This document shows positions 52,733-61,648 of a stretch of 64,000 nucleotides of DNA, piece by piece. The stretch covers positions 35,261 to 99,260 of the forward strand of contig JAJDDT010000028.1 in the NCBI GenBank assembly GCA_029260165.1, read 5' to 3'. The notes under the pieces were generated by a model, which was given only the letters and a program-made list of their open reading frames with translations, did not search any database and was not told where the DNA came from. The translations under genes and the position numbers were made by a program. Positions within the stretch are counted from its first letter, which is position 1. Each line of letters opens with the position of its first letter. This stretch comes from Phycisphaerae bacterium. Lineage in GTDB: Bacteria; Planctomycetota; Phycisphaerae; UBA1845.

Positions 52733-54355
52733 GTGCCGGAGAACAGTCGGGAACCTGATGCGAAGGCGTTGCGGATACTGTCTGTTGTTCGCCGCGTTCC
52801 CTTTGGAAAAGTTGTAGCGTATGGTCGCGTGGCGATGTTGGCGGGGTTGCCTGGGCGGGCGCGGCTTGTGGGGCGGGTTTTGAGGGAATCGCCGTTGGCG
52901 GATTCGGTGCCCTGGTATCGGGTGGTCAATGCGCAGGGTCGGATTTCCGAGCGTGGGGGATCGGAAGAATTGCAGCGTGAATTGTTGGAGCAGGAAGGGG
53001 TTTTGTTTGATGGTGGGGGTCGGATTGATTTGGGGCGGTTTGGTTGGCGTGGGGGACGGCGGTTGCACGTTGAACGCGAAATGGTAGGGTATTCCGCCTT
53101 TGACGGGCTTAATGATGAATATGCAAGTGACGGGAGTTTTGTGATGGTGGATGCGACGAAGGTTTTGCAGCAGGCGAAAAAACACGAGAAGAAGATGGTC
53201 AAATTCCTGCGGGAGTTGATCGCGCTTCCTTCGGAGAGTGGGCAGGAAGGGCCTGTGATCAAGCGGATCAAGAAGGAGATCGAGGCGACGAAGGCGTTTG
53301 ACAAGGTCTGGATCGACGGCATGGGAAACCTACTCGCAAAGATTGGGAATGGGCCTAGGCTGATCGCGGTGGACGCGCATGTGGACACGGTTGGGATTGG
53401 TGATCGCAGTGAATGGGCGCACGATCCTTACAAGGGGAAGGTGAAGGATGGTGTGGTGTATGGTCGGGGGGCGGGCGATCAGGAAGGAGCGTCGCCGGCG
53501 ATGGTGTATGCCGGGAAGATTATCAAGGATTTGAAATTGGTGAGTCCGGAGTGGTCGCTTTTGTTTACGTTCACGGTTTCTGAGGAGGACTGCGACGGGT
53601 TGTGTTGGCAGTACATCGTGCAGGAGGGCGGGATTCGTCCGGAGTGCGTGGTGGTGACGGACTCGACGAATTGCAAAATCCTGCGTGGGCAGCGTGGGCG
53701 GATGGAGATCGGCGTTTCCGTGAAGGGCAAGTCGTGCCACGGGTCGATGCCGCACAAGGGTGACAACGCGATTTACAAGATTGCGAAGGTCGTTAACGAG
53801 ATTGAGAAGCTGAACAAGCGGTTGAAGAAGGACAAGTTTCTTGGTGATGGGACGATCACGGTGTCGTATGTCGATTGCGAGACGCCGAGCATGTGCGCGG
53901 TGCCCGGGGCTGCTTATATTCAGTTGGATCGTCGGTTGACGACGGGTGATACGAAGGCGTCTGCGGTTCGCGAGGTGAAGGATGCGTGCAAGCGTGCGGG
54001 TGTGAAGGCGAAGGTTGAGGTGAAGCGGTACGCGGAGCCGACGTGGACGGGATTGATGTATGAGACGGAGAGTTTCTTTCCGACGTGGTGTGCGGCTGAG
54101 GATGATCAGCAGGTTGTGGCTGCGGTGGATACATATAAGAAGTTGTTTGGTCGCAAGATGAAGCCGAGCCGTTGGACGTTTAGTACGAATGGTGTTTCGA
54201 TCGCGGGGATGTATGGGATTCCGTGTGTCGGGTTTGGTCCTGCGGCGGAAGAGGTGGCGCACACGGTCAATGACTGTGTGCCGATTGAGCATATGGTGAA
54301 GTGTGCTGCGTTTTACGCGACGTTCCCGAATGTGTATTGCGGGTTGGGTGGTTGA
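52733..54355 (+). CDS. In-frame fusion: alkyltransferase-like (ATL) domain + YgeY-type M20 hydrolase
   Basis: 540 residues from GTG 52733. Residues 1-105 are an ATL domain (VPFGKVVAYGRVAMLAG, VPWYRVVNAQG): MGMT-like DNA-binding fold where the catalytic Cys of PCHR is replaced (PWYR). After about 35 linker residues a YgeY-type M20 peptidase follows: DAHVDTV, GRGAGDQEG, VSEEDCDG and AHTVNDCV supply metal ligands. An internal ATG at 53144 has GGGAG seven bases upstream and would make the hydrolase alone, so two separate products, or both, are possible. Base usage is strongly G/T-rich, unlike the genes on either side. Confidence 0.75.
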   Translation: MPENSREPDAKALRILSVVRRVPFGKVVAYGRVAMLAGLPGRARLVGRVLRESPLADSVPWYRVVNAQGRISERGGSEELQRELLEQEGVLFDGGGRIDLGRFGWRGGRRLHVEREMVGYSAFDGLNDEYASDGSFVMVDATKVLQQAKKHEKKMVKFLRELIALPSESGQEGPVIKRIKKEIEATKAFDKVWIDGMGNLLAKIGNGPRLIAVDAHVDTVGIGDRSEWAHDPYKGKVKDGVVYGRGAGDQEGASPAMVYAGKIIKDLKLVSPEWSLLFTFTVSEEDCDGLCWQYIVQEGGIRPECVVVTDSTNCKILRGQRGRMEIGVSVKGKSCHGSMPHKGDNAIYKIAKVVNEIEKLNKRLKKDKFLGDGTITVSYVDCETPSMCAVPGAAYIQLDRRLTTGDTKASAVREVKDACKRAGVKAKVEVKRYAEPTWTGLMYETESFFPTWCAAEDDQQVVAAVDTYKKLFGRKMKPSRWTFSTNGVSIAGMYGIPCVGFGPAAEEVAHTVNDCVPIEHMVKCAAFYATFPNVYCGLGG

Positions 54356-54781
54356 CACGCGTGCATGGTTGCCTGGGGCGGGTGGCCTGGGGATCGGTGG
54401 TTGGAGTTCGCGCGGCGTACGAGAGGACCGGCTGGGTTGGGCGGTGTGGGCGCGTTTTCGTCGATTGGCTTCGGATGACGTTGGTTGGTGTTCGCGCCAC
54501 CCACAAGGGGTGACGCTACAGGGTTGTTGATTGCGATTGAGGCGGTTGCATTTCATGCGACGCTTCTCCCGGGGGCTGCGGATCGGAACTGGTCCGCGAT
54601 GGGTCTCCCTATAAAGAACGCGCCAGGCGATCGAACAAATTATTTTCTTCGATCACCTGCATGCGCCTCGTGAGCGGGGGTGCGGCGAAGTGGGACTTGA
54701 ATTTTCTCGGGTACTTTTGTGGTTGATGACAAACGGAGGTGTTCATCGGTGTTTTATCGATGAGTGTTTTTGTGTTGATTG
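54356..54781. other. Convergent intergenic region
   Basis: No gene recognised. It has a family 2 REP at 54495-54520 and an inverted repeat GATCGAA/TTCGATC (54629-54654) with an AT-rich centre that could terminate both converging transcripts. Confidence 0.6.
54495..54520 (-). repeat. REP family 2 copy, partial
   Basis: CCACCCACAAGGGGTGACGC, reverse orientation of the family 2 element; one arm differs (GCCACCC for GTCACCC). Confidence 0.7.
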
Positions 54782-55930
54782 CTAATCGGACGATTCGGTT
54801 GCAAAAATGGATTCAAGATAGGTGGACGGTTCCTGGACGATGGCGGGAAACACCTCGCTGCGAATGTTGTTGCCTGCGGCGCGATCGACCTGGATCTGTC
54901 CACGGGCGAAGGACAATTCGCGCTGAAAGGCGAGGGTCGCGCTGCGATTCATGATTCCAACCTGCTCGATGTGATGCAGGCCGACGAGGTGTCCGATCTC
55001 ATGTGCCCCGGTCTGCGACAGCGTCAGCACCATGCTTCGCAGCGACGTGACCGCTGAGGTTCTGCAGGTTTCTCCGCGTCCCTGAAAACTGCCGACATAA
55101 ACGACCGCATCGTCTTGCGGATTTCGGTTGCCGGGGTCCAGGCCCGTCCCGGACGGTAACACCTCGCCGAACACCACGCGCACCTGACACTGCGGTCGAT
55201 TCGGGTCGGCAGGCGGGAGGGCAGCATCATTGATGTCATTCTGGTCTGCCAGCACCCGTTTCGGCGAAAAAGTCAACGTCGACACGGGGCCTGCGACTGA
55301 TGCGTCGGTCTCAACGATGTCGATCGGTGTCTGGTCGAACAGGTTTCGCAACGACGCGAGCACCTCGTCACGAACGGTCGATTCGATCGAATCGAGAAAC
55401 GCCCGATCCGCGGCTGTCCCGTCCACGGGGTCCAGCAGTCCGGGATCGGTCAGGAAGCCATCTTCAAACACGACGCGAACAATCTGTCGCGAAGGTCGTT
55501 CGATCGAATCGTTCAGCAATGACACAGAAACGTCGGCGGTCTGTCCCGGGACCGTCGTACCGGCGTTGTATTCGACGAACAGGAAATGCTCGCCTGTTCT
55601 GACGGTTTGATAAACCGACGTCATCCCCGCCATCGCCCCGCCGACCATCACCCCGGTCGATTCCCGCTCGGCGTCCGCGCGAAGGAGCAACACACGCCTC
55701 ACGTTCGTTCCGCCGGCTGATATCTGAAGCGTTGAATCGGATTCGATGACACCCAGTGATGCAAGGTTTCCGACCATGTTTCGCGCGACGCCGTCCAACG
55801 GTATCGCGATCGCAGCCGCCAACGTGTCACGGCCGTCGTTGAGCGGAATGCAGGAGGTCAGCAACGAGAGCAGCGTGACACCGACTGCGACGATTCCGAC
55901 GCCGTATCGATTTTTTCGACAGGTCGTCAT
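54782..55930 (-). CDS. Lipoprotein zinc metalloprotease (metzincin-like)
   Basis: 382 residues. Signal peptide with lipobox LLTSC. A long N-terminal region with no recognised fold precedes GAHEIGHLVGLHH, the HExxHxxGxxH zinc motif of metzincins, followed by VGIMNRS, a methionine-turn candidate. Conserved zinc ligands are complete. It is the last gene of an operon behind the carboxypeptidase-regulatory lipoprotein (4-base overlap). Probably an exported peptidase; substrates unknown. Confidence 0.8.
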   Translation of the reverse strand: MTTCRKNRYGVGIVAVGVTLLSLLTSCIPLNDGRDTLAAAIAIPLDGVARNMVGNLASLGVIESDSTLQISAGGTNVRRVLLLRADAERESTGVMVGGAMAGMTSVYQTVRTGEHFLFVEYNAGTTVPGQTADVSVSLLNDSIERPSRQIVRVVFEDGFLTDPGLLDPVDGTAADRAFLDSIESTVRDEVLASLRNLFDQTPIDIVETDASVAGPVSTLTFSPKRVLADQNDINDAALPPADPNRPQCQVRVVFGEVLPSGTGLDPGNRNPQDDAVVYVGSFQGRGETCRTSAVTSLRSMVLTLSQTGAHEIGHLVGLHHIEQVGIMNRSATLAFQRELSFARGQIQVDRAAGNNIRSEVFPAIVQEPSTYLESIFATESSD

Positions 55931-56814
55931 GGTATTGGTTCCGCGATGACGACGAGCGCAGTCACCGGTGATTCGACGTCGATCATGGCGGGTCTGAACT
56001 GAAAGTCGTCTGAAAACAACTCGACCCGATAGGCACCTGCGGGTCTGTCGAACGAAAACCGCCCCGCGTCGTCAGTTGTCGTTACGGCCATCGGTTCGCC
56101 AAATCCCGCATCGGGATCGTTCGACGGATCATCATCGTTGAAACGCACCCGAAACCGCGTTCGCAGCAATACGCCGACGTTTGAAACGGCGTTGCCGTTG
56201 GCTGAGACGACGCGCCCGGCGATTGGTTCAACTCTCGCCAACGCCTCCGGCGGCATGTTCGTCAATTCGTCTTTTACACCGTCAAACGTCCACGCACTAT
56301 CAGGATGGTCAAACGTCGGCAGCGCTCCCAACACAGATTCCAGGGGTGTTCCCTGCGCGATTTTCACGACGCCCGTTCCGGCTGGCGCGTCCCAGTTCAC
56401 GATCGTCAACGTCTCGACCACGACCGTGTCACACGCCGGCAGGTTCAGAATCGCACCCGTTGCGATTGGGGCATCTGCGACGGCCTCACCCGCATCCTCA
56501 CCGATCGGCAGATCGCTGTGAATGCGTTCAAACAGCAGCACGCGCAGGTCCAGCCTGCCCGGGCAGGAGACGCCCAATACATCCGGAAACCGTTCCCGAT
56601 GCGTTGCCCCCGGAGCGAGCAGGGGCGTCATCGCAAACGCGTCGTCTCCCGATCGGCGAATCGCCAACTGCGCATACTGCGTTCGCGAGAAATTCGTAAA
56701 CGCGAAACTCGTTTCGATCGGGTTGTCACCACCAACAGGCACGATTTCGACGCAACCGATTGCGACGAACCCCGCGAACGACAACAGTGCGAAAAATAAC
56801 CTGAAACGTGTCAT
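55927..56814 (-). CDS. Lipoprotein with C-terminal carboxypeptidase-regulatory-like (Ig-fold) domain
   Basis: 295 residues. Signal peptide with lipobox VAIGC, a middle region of beta strands, and a C-terminal Ig-like module: IAGRVVSANGNAVSNVGVLL, then TTTDDAGRFSFDRPAGAYRV, which is the pattern of CarboxypepD_reg domains. It overlaps both neighbours by ATGA, so it is co-translated between the kinase and the metzincin gene. Function unknown. Confidence 0.75.
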   Translation of the reverse strand: MTRFRLFFALLSFAGFVAIGCVEIVPVGGDNPIETSFAFTNFSRTQYAQLAIRRSGDDAFAMTPLLAPGATHRERFPDVLGVSCPGRLDLRVLLFERIHSDLPIGEDAGEAVADAPIATGAILNLPACDTVVVETLTIVNWDAPAGTGVVKIAQGTPLESVLGALPTFDHPDSAWTFDGVKDELTNMPPEALARVEPIAGRVVSANGNAVSNVGVLLRTRFRVRFNDDDPSNDPDAGFGEPMAVTTTDDAGRFSFDRPAGAYRVELFSDDFQFRPAMIDVESPVTALVVIAEPIP

Positions 56815-59306
56815 GGCTCATCCAGTTCCATCACCAGCCGAAATCCGTGATAGTCCAACGCCGCAGCGCCCTCCCCGTAGTTCCGCTGCGCCGACCGACA
56901 CCGTACGGCTGGTGAATAGTAGGCTCCTCCCCGAAAAACGTAGAATCGTCCGGTGGTTTTGAGTTCAGCTTCGGCGTTGCCGTCGTATTCGGAACCGGTC
57001 CATTCCCACAACCCGCCATGCATGTCGAACAGCCCGAACCAGTTCGGCATCCGCCGCCCCGACAGATGATAGCCTCCGAAACCATCACAATTCGCGAAAA
57101 ATCGCGCGTATTTCGGGTCATCCCCAAAACAGAACCGCCGCGACGATCCACCGCGGGCTGCGTATTCCCATTCGTCTTCTGTCGGCAACCGATACGAACG
57201 GGGTGGATTTGCCGATCTTCCCTGTTCCGTTAACCAGTCGCAAAACGCCCGCGCGAAATCCAGCCGCACGAACCCCGCCACCGCGTCGCCATGGTCAGCC
57301 ATTGGCAACCGCTCGATCATTTCGCTGTAACGTTGCAAAATATTTTCTCGCGCGTAGACGTAATCCTCCAGCGGCAAACGGGGTGTCGCCAGCAGAAACC
57401 GCTCGAACGTCCGCAGCGGTACTTCCGTTGTTGAAACGTAGATCGGTTCGATGTCCACGCCGCCAACCGGTCCGACCTCGTCATCCCAGCGATAGATATC
57501 CGAATCGTCCGATCCGCGTACGAATCCCGTCGCCGCCGGCAGCTGCGCAAACGTCAATCCGGATACATCGTCTGCAAACGCGCTTCTTGTCGTCGAATCA
57601 AGCGATTTCGTTGATCCCAGCTTCGTCGCCGCCCACCAGGCTGCTATCGCCACGCCCGCTTGCGATTCCTCGCCAGCCGCCTTCTCGCACATCGCCAACG
57701 TCGATCCGTCGTCCTCAATACGCATACACCCCAACAGGCAGTAGGCCACATACTTTTTCCGATCCGATTTCGACATCGCAGCCCGTCGAATGCTCGCCAA
57801 CCCGTCAGCCGTCACCAATTCCGGCGACGTGCACAACTCAAGCCATTCCCCATATTCCCACAGCGCGCCACCGTCCACCGATTCCCAAAACGCGTCCGCG
57901 TTCAGCAACAGTCCGCCGCGCGCCGCAGCCACTCGATCCGTAAACGCCTCCGACACCGCCATCGTGCCGGTCGTTTCCGATGCCAACACTGCTACACGCT
58001 CGGGCACGTCGTTCAACATCGTCATCGCCGTGTCCGGTTCGCTCACGAGTGTTGTGAAGATTTTGCGAACTGTTGCGCGGTCACTCGCCGCACGTTGCAG
58101 GAACAACGACACGCATGCCACAAACACCAGAACGAGCATGACGACCCCGACCGTCAACGCCCCGCGATGCCTGACGGACAGTTTCCGTGCGACGTACCAC
58201 GGGCTGTCCCGCTTTGCGTCGATGGGCCGACCGGTCAGGAACCGTTCGACATCGTCCGCCAACGCATCCGCCGACTGATACCGACGCTCGCGCTCCTTGG
58301 CGAGCGTTTTCAGCACGATCGTATCGACGTCGTCGTCCAAACCCGATCGAAGCGTCGACGGTCGCGTCGGTTTCGATTCATTGATATTGCGCAGTACGTC
58401 CATCGGCTCGCCATCCACGCGATACGGATACGCTTCGGTCAGCAACCGATACAACACCACCCCCAGTGAATAGACATCCGTTCGCACGTCGAGATCATGC
58501 TGCATCCCGCGCGTCTGTTCCGGCGACATGTACGGCAACGTGCCCATAGGCTTGCCAGGGACCGACAACAACGCATCCGCCGTCGCGCCGTCGTGCATCC
58601 TCGCCAAACCGAAATCCAGAACGAATGGCTGACCCGCTTCGTTGACCATGATGTTGGAAGGCTTCAAATCACGATGAATCACGCCACGCTGATGGGCGTG
58701 ATGGACGGCCCGGCAAATCGTCACAAATACCGCTAATACTTCCCGAACTGCCCACGACCTGCGCCGCACGAACCTGTCCAACGGCTCGCCATCGACGTAC
58801 GTCATCGCGAAGTAGTAGCGATCGTCGGATATCCCACTCTCCAGGATCGTCACAATATTCGGGTGATCCAGATGGGCAGCCAACTCCACCTCGCGTTCGA
58901 AACGACGTTTGGCCGTCTCCGAGGCGAAAGGCCCCTCCAGGAGAACCTTCAACGCCACCATCCGTTTGGTGGACAACTGCTCCGCCAGAAAAACCGCCCC
59001 CATCCCCCCGCGACCCAGCGGCTTTTCGATCCGAAATCCCTCGATGGCTGTCTCGATCGGTCCCGGAAACGCCGCGGGTGTCGTTACCGCGTCACCGTCT
59101 GCGCTCGTCAGCGCGCCCGACGGATCGCTGCTCAACACCCGCCGGACATCCACCATCAGCGCGTCATCGACATCCGCCTCCATGCACCACGAACAGCACG
59201 TCGCGCAGTTGGCCAGGTGCACCTCCACACGGCGAACCTGATCGTCGGGGCAATCGCCGCTCAGATAGGTCTTCAGTTCACCTTGTGAGGGACAGTCAGG
59301 CATCAT
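56811..59306 (-). CDS. Ser/Thr kinase with N-terminal zinc finger and C-terminal FGE/sulfatase-modifying domain
   Basis: 831 residues. Residues 3-45 carry an anti-sigma-like zinc finger (HLANCATCC). The Pkn2-type kinase domain runs from about 90 to 360: GRGGMG, Lys120 in ALKVL, HRDLKPSN with Asp213, DFGLA at 231. A membrane helix (about 388-410) links it to an outer part ending in a formylglycine-generating-enzyme-like domain (about 590-831: RLPTEDEWEYAARGG, NWFGLFDMHGGLWEWTG, RGGAYYS, HGFRLVME). FGE copper-binding cysteines are not obvious, so it may be a binding module. The ECF sigma gene lies 47 bases upstream: a sigma/kinase signalling pair. Confidence 0.88.
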   Translation of the reverse strand: MMPDCPSQGELKTYLSGDCPDDQVRRVEVHLANCATCCSWCMEADVDDALMVDVRRVLSSDPSGALTSADGDAVTTPAAFPGPIETAIEGFRIEKPLGRGGMGAVFLAEQLSTKRMVALKVLLEGPFASETAKRRFEREVELAAHLDHPNIVTILESGISDDRYYFAMTYVDGEPLDRFVRRRSWAVREVLAVFVTICRAVHHAHQRGVIHRDLKPSNIMVNEAGQPFVLDFGLARMHDGATADALLSVPGKPMGTLPYMSPEQTRGMQHDLDVRTDVYSLGVVLYRLLTEAYPYRVDGEPMDVLRNINESKPTRPSTLRSGLDDDVDTIVLKTLAKERERRYQSADALADDVERFLTGRPIDAKRDSPWYVARKLSVRHRGALTVGVVMLVLVFVACVSLFLQRAASDRATVRKIFTTLVSEPDTAMTMLNDVPERVAVLASETTGTMAVSEAFTDRVAAARGGLLLNADAFWESVDGGALWEYGEWLELCTSPELVTADGLASIRRAAMSKSDRKKYVAYCLLGCMRIEDDGSTLAMCEKAAGEESQAGVAIAAWWAATKLGSTKSLDSTTRSAFADDVSGLTFAQLPAATGFVRGSDDSDIYRWDDEVGPVGGVDIEPIYVSTTEVPLRTFERFLLATPRLPLEDYVYARENILQRYSEMIERLPMADHGDAVAGFVRLDFARAFCDWLTEQGRSANPPRSYRLPTEDEWEYAARGGSSRRFCFGDDPKYARFFANCDGFGGYHLSGRRMPNWFGLFDMHGGLWEWTGSEYDGNAEAELKTTGRFYVFRGGAYYSPAVRCRSAQRNYGEGAAALDYHGFRLVMELDEP

Positions 59307-59353
59307 TCAGAAAACCGGAATTGAAACATCAGTCACAACGATCGAGTCAAAAA

Positions 59354-59974
59354 TCACCACACGTCTTCCATCTCATCCTGCAACGCACGAATTTTTTTGA
59401 GCACGCGATGCTTGGCAATAAACACCGCATTGGGCGTCATGTCGAGACGCTCCGCCACCTCGGCTGCGTCCATCCCCTTCCACGCAAACAACTCAAACGC
59501 CTCGATCGACTGCGCGTCCATGCTCTGTCGCACCTCATCCAGACACTGCTTGATCACCGAATCCCGCCACTCCTCTTCCCATGCCTGCTCCATCTCGTCA
59601 TCCGCGGGCATCGCCGAAAAGAACCCGGTTTCATTCGTCTTGTCTGCCACCTGCTTGTCGAGACGCTGATTTTTGCGATGAAACGACCGCACCTGATTCC
59701 GCGCGATTCCAAACAACCACTGTCGCAACCGCCCGCGCTCGCGATCATATTTCCCCTCGCGATAATCCGTACAGAACGAAATCAACGCCTGCTGTGCAGC
59801 ATCCTGCGCGTCGGCCTCCCGTAATCCAAGGCGCACCGCATACCGCTCGATCATTCCCCGATATCGATTGACAAACTGTTGCCAAACGTCGTGGTTGTCG
59901 ATCCGCCGAAGCCCGTCCAACAGCTCCGTACACGTCGTCGTTTTCAAGCGAAACCGGCCCTGCTCGCTCGCCAC
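59354..59974 (-). CDS. ECF-type RNA polymerase sigma factor
   Basis: 206 residues from GTG 59974, with GGGAG eight bases upstream; a TTG at 60118 would add 48 residues that match no sigma domain. Region 2 spans about 28-100 (FVNRYRGMIERYAVRLGL, READAQDAAQQALI, GRLRQWLFGIARNQVRSFHR) and region 4 the C-terminus (FELFAWKGMDAAEVAERLDM, TPNAVFIAKHRVLKKIR). Likely regulated by the downstream kinase with anti-sigma zinc finger. A promoter candidate lies at 60022-60049. Confidence 0.87.
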   Translation of the reverse strand: MASEQGRFRLKTTTCTELLDGLRRIDNHDVWQQFVNRYRGMIERYAVRLGLREADAQDAAQQALISFCTDYREGKYDRERGRLRQWLFGIARNQVRSFHRKNQRLDKQVADKTNETGFFSAMPADDEMEQAWEEEWRDSVIKQCLDEVRQSMDAQSIEAFELFAWKGMDAAEVAERLDMTPNAVFIAKHRVLKKIRALQDEMEDVW

Positions 59975-60021
59975 CGTCACCGCTCCCGTTTTTTGCCCGT
60001 CGATATGTTCGAGACCACCAA

Positions 60022-60049
60022 ACTGTATCCACCCGATACGACCCGTCAA
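60022..60049 (-). promoter_or_regulatory. Promoter candidate for the sigma/kinase operon
   Basis: On the minus strand TTGACG (60049-60044) and TACAGT (60027-60022) are 16 bases apart. The -10 matches four of six. It suits the GTG start at 59974. Confidence 0.4.
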
Positions 60050-60121
60050 ACAAACGGTATCCGAGACCTGTCGATCATCAGGTTCACAATCAGGCGATAC
60101 GCAAAGGATCGCTTTCAATTC

Positions 60122-60152
60122 AATGTAGCGTCACCCCTTGTGCGTGACGGGA
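60122..60152 (+). repeat. REP family 2 copy
   Basis: AATGTAGCGTCACCCC with the second arm GCGTGACG, one mismatch from the copy at 45099. Confidence 0.8.
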
Positions 60153-60196
60153 AAACTGAAAAGGAATAGATCGCGATTTGCAAACGCAGGATACGC

Positions 60197-61330
60197 CTAC
60201 CCAGCCGTCACCGTCGCAGCCGTCTTCGTTTCGCAAAGCCATTGCACCAACACATCAACGATCCGCTCGGCTGCCCGACCGTCCCACAGCTCGGGTTGAC
60301 GTGGCGAATAGTCCGACTTCATCGCCCGACGATACGCGTCCAGAATCCGCGACGTCTCGGTCCCAACCAGTTGATTCGTCCCATCGCTGATCGTCACCGG
60401 TCGCTCCGTGTTCTCGCGCACCGTCAAACAAGGCACGCCCAGAATCGTCGTCTCTTCCTGAATCCCACCCGAATCCGTCAATACACACGCAGCACTCGAC
60501 GTCAGCTTCAGAAAATCGACATACCCCAACGGATCAATCAGCATCAGATTCGCCATCGAACCCACATCAACGCCCGTACCAGCCTTGGCCAGATTCGCCC
60601 GCGTCCGCGGATGCACGGGAAAGACAACCGGCATGTCTCGCTGAATCGTCTCCACCGCAGACATGATCCGGCCCAGAACAGCCGCGTCATCCACGTTCGA
60701 CGGACGATGCAACGTCAGCACCGCATATCCACGCGACGTCACGCCGAGTTTCTCCAGAATGTTCGACTCGTCCGCACGCTTCCTGAACGTTTTCAGCGTG
60801 TCAATCATCACATTTCCGACCAGATGAATCTTCGCCCGGTCCACGCCTTCCCGCACGAGGTTTTCCACGCCCGAAGGCTCGGTCACGAACAACTGCGCCG
60901 ACAGCGCGTCTGTCACAATCCGGTTGACTTCCTCAGGCATCGATCGATCGTTCGACCGCAACCCCGCCTCGACATGAATCACCGGTACCCCCAGCTTCAC
61001 CGCCACCAGCGTACACGCCACCGTCGAATTCACATCGCCGACCACCAGCACGGCTGCGGGTTTGTGTTCCAGCATCACCGGCTCGAACCGTTTCATGATC
61101 TCAGCCGTCTGCACCGCGTGCGACGCGCTGCCCACCTCCAGATTGATATCCGGAACCGGAATCTGCAGCTCATCAAAAAACCACTGATTCATCTTTTCGT
61201 CGTAGTGCTGACCGGTATGCACCAGGACCGGATCGATTCGCCCCGATGCCTCAAACGCGTGCATCAACGGCGCGATCTTCATGAAATTGGGCCTCGCACC
61301 ACAAACATTGATTATCTTCGGTTTCGTCAC
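60197..61330 (-). CDS. wecB: UDP-N-acetylglucosamine 2-epimerase (non-hydrolysing)
   Basis: 377 residues. GT-B-like epimerase with KIINVCGARPNFMKIAPL at the N-terminus, VHTGQHYDEKM, IHVEAGLRS, TLHRPSNVDD, LTDSGGIQEE and the C-terminal RENTERPVT. All catalytic and UDP-binding blocks of WecB/MnaA are present and length is standard. It converts UDP-GlcNAc to UDP-ManNAc for cell-surface polysaccharide or teichoic-type linkage units. Stands alone, divergent from the subtilase gene across a 318-base gap. Confidence 0.93.
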   Translation of the reverse strand: MTKPKIINVCGARPNFMKIAPLMHAFEASGRIDPVLVHTGQHYDEKMNQWFFDELQIPVPDINLEVGSASHAVQTAEIMKRFEPVMLEHKPAAVLVVGDVNSTVACTLVAVKLGVPVIHVEAGLRSNDRSMPEEVNRIVTDALSAQLFVTEPSGVENLVREGVDRAKIHLVGNVMIDTLKTFRKRADESNILEKLGVTSRGYAVLTLHRPSNVDDAAVLGRIMSAVETIQRDMPVVFPVHPRTRANLAKAGTGVDVGSMANLMLIDPLGYVDFLKLTSSAACVLTDSGGIQEETTILGVPCLTVRENTERPVTISDGTNQLVGTETSRILDAYRRAMKSDYSPRQPELWDGRAAERIVDVLVQWLCETKTAATVTAG

Positions 61331-61648
61331 GAATGCCTCGATTCAGTTAACACCGGCTCCGGTCGCGGAATATCGGTCGTCCCAATTCGATCACCACTCC
61401 ACCGTGGTCTATCGACCAACGCCGACGCCGATCCCTGCCGGCGGTCCACCGCATGGCGATCAGGGTCACGCCCGTTGCCCGCGTCCCATAGTAAACGAAA
61501 CACGCCACCTTTTCACGCACGCCACATCCACACATTACAGGTCCTTCAATGCCCGACCCATTCGATGCGACCATCTCGCCGATCCAAATGGTACGTTACC
61601 GTCGGCGTTCCGCGCTCATCATTCAGGGGTATCGAAAAGAGGACCAAC
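61331..61648. other. Divergent intergenic region (wecB / subtilase)
   Basis: 318 bases with no gene or clear promoter that I can defend; slightly less GC-rich than the flanks. It must hold both promoters. Confidence 0.5.

Noticed and set aside
52733..53050. O6-methylguanine methyltransferase (MGMT) activity for the N-terminal domain
   Set aside because: The reactive cysteine of PCHR is replaced (PWYR), so it is an alkyltransferase-like domain without transfer activity.
54739..54954. Short plus-strand frame with a GGAGG-like sequence upstream
   Set aside because: It runs antisense into the metzincin gene and its product matches nothing.
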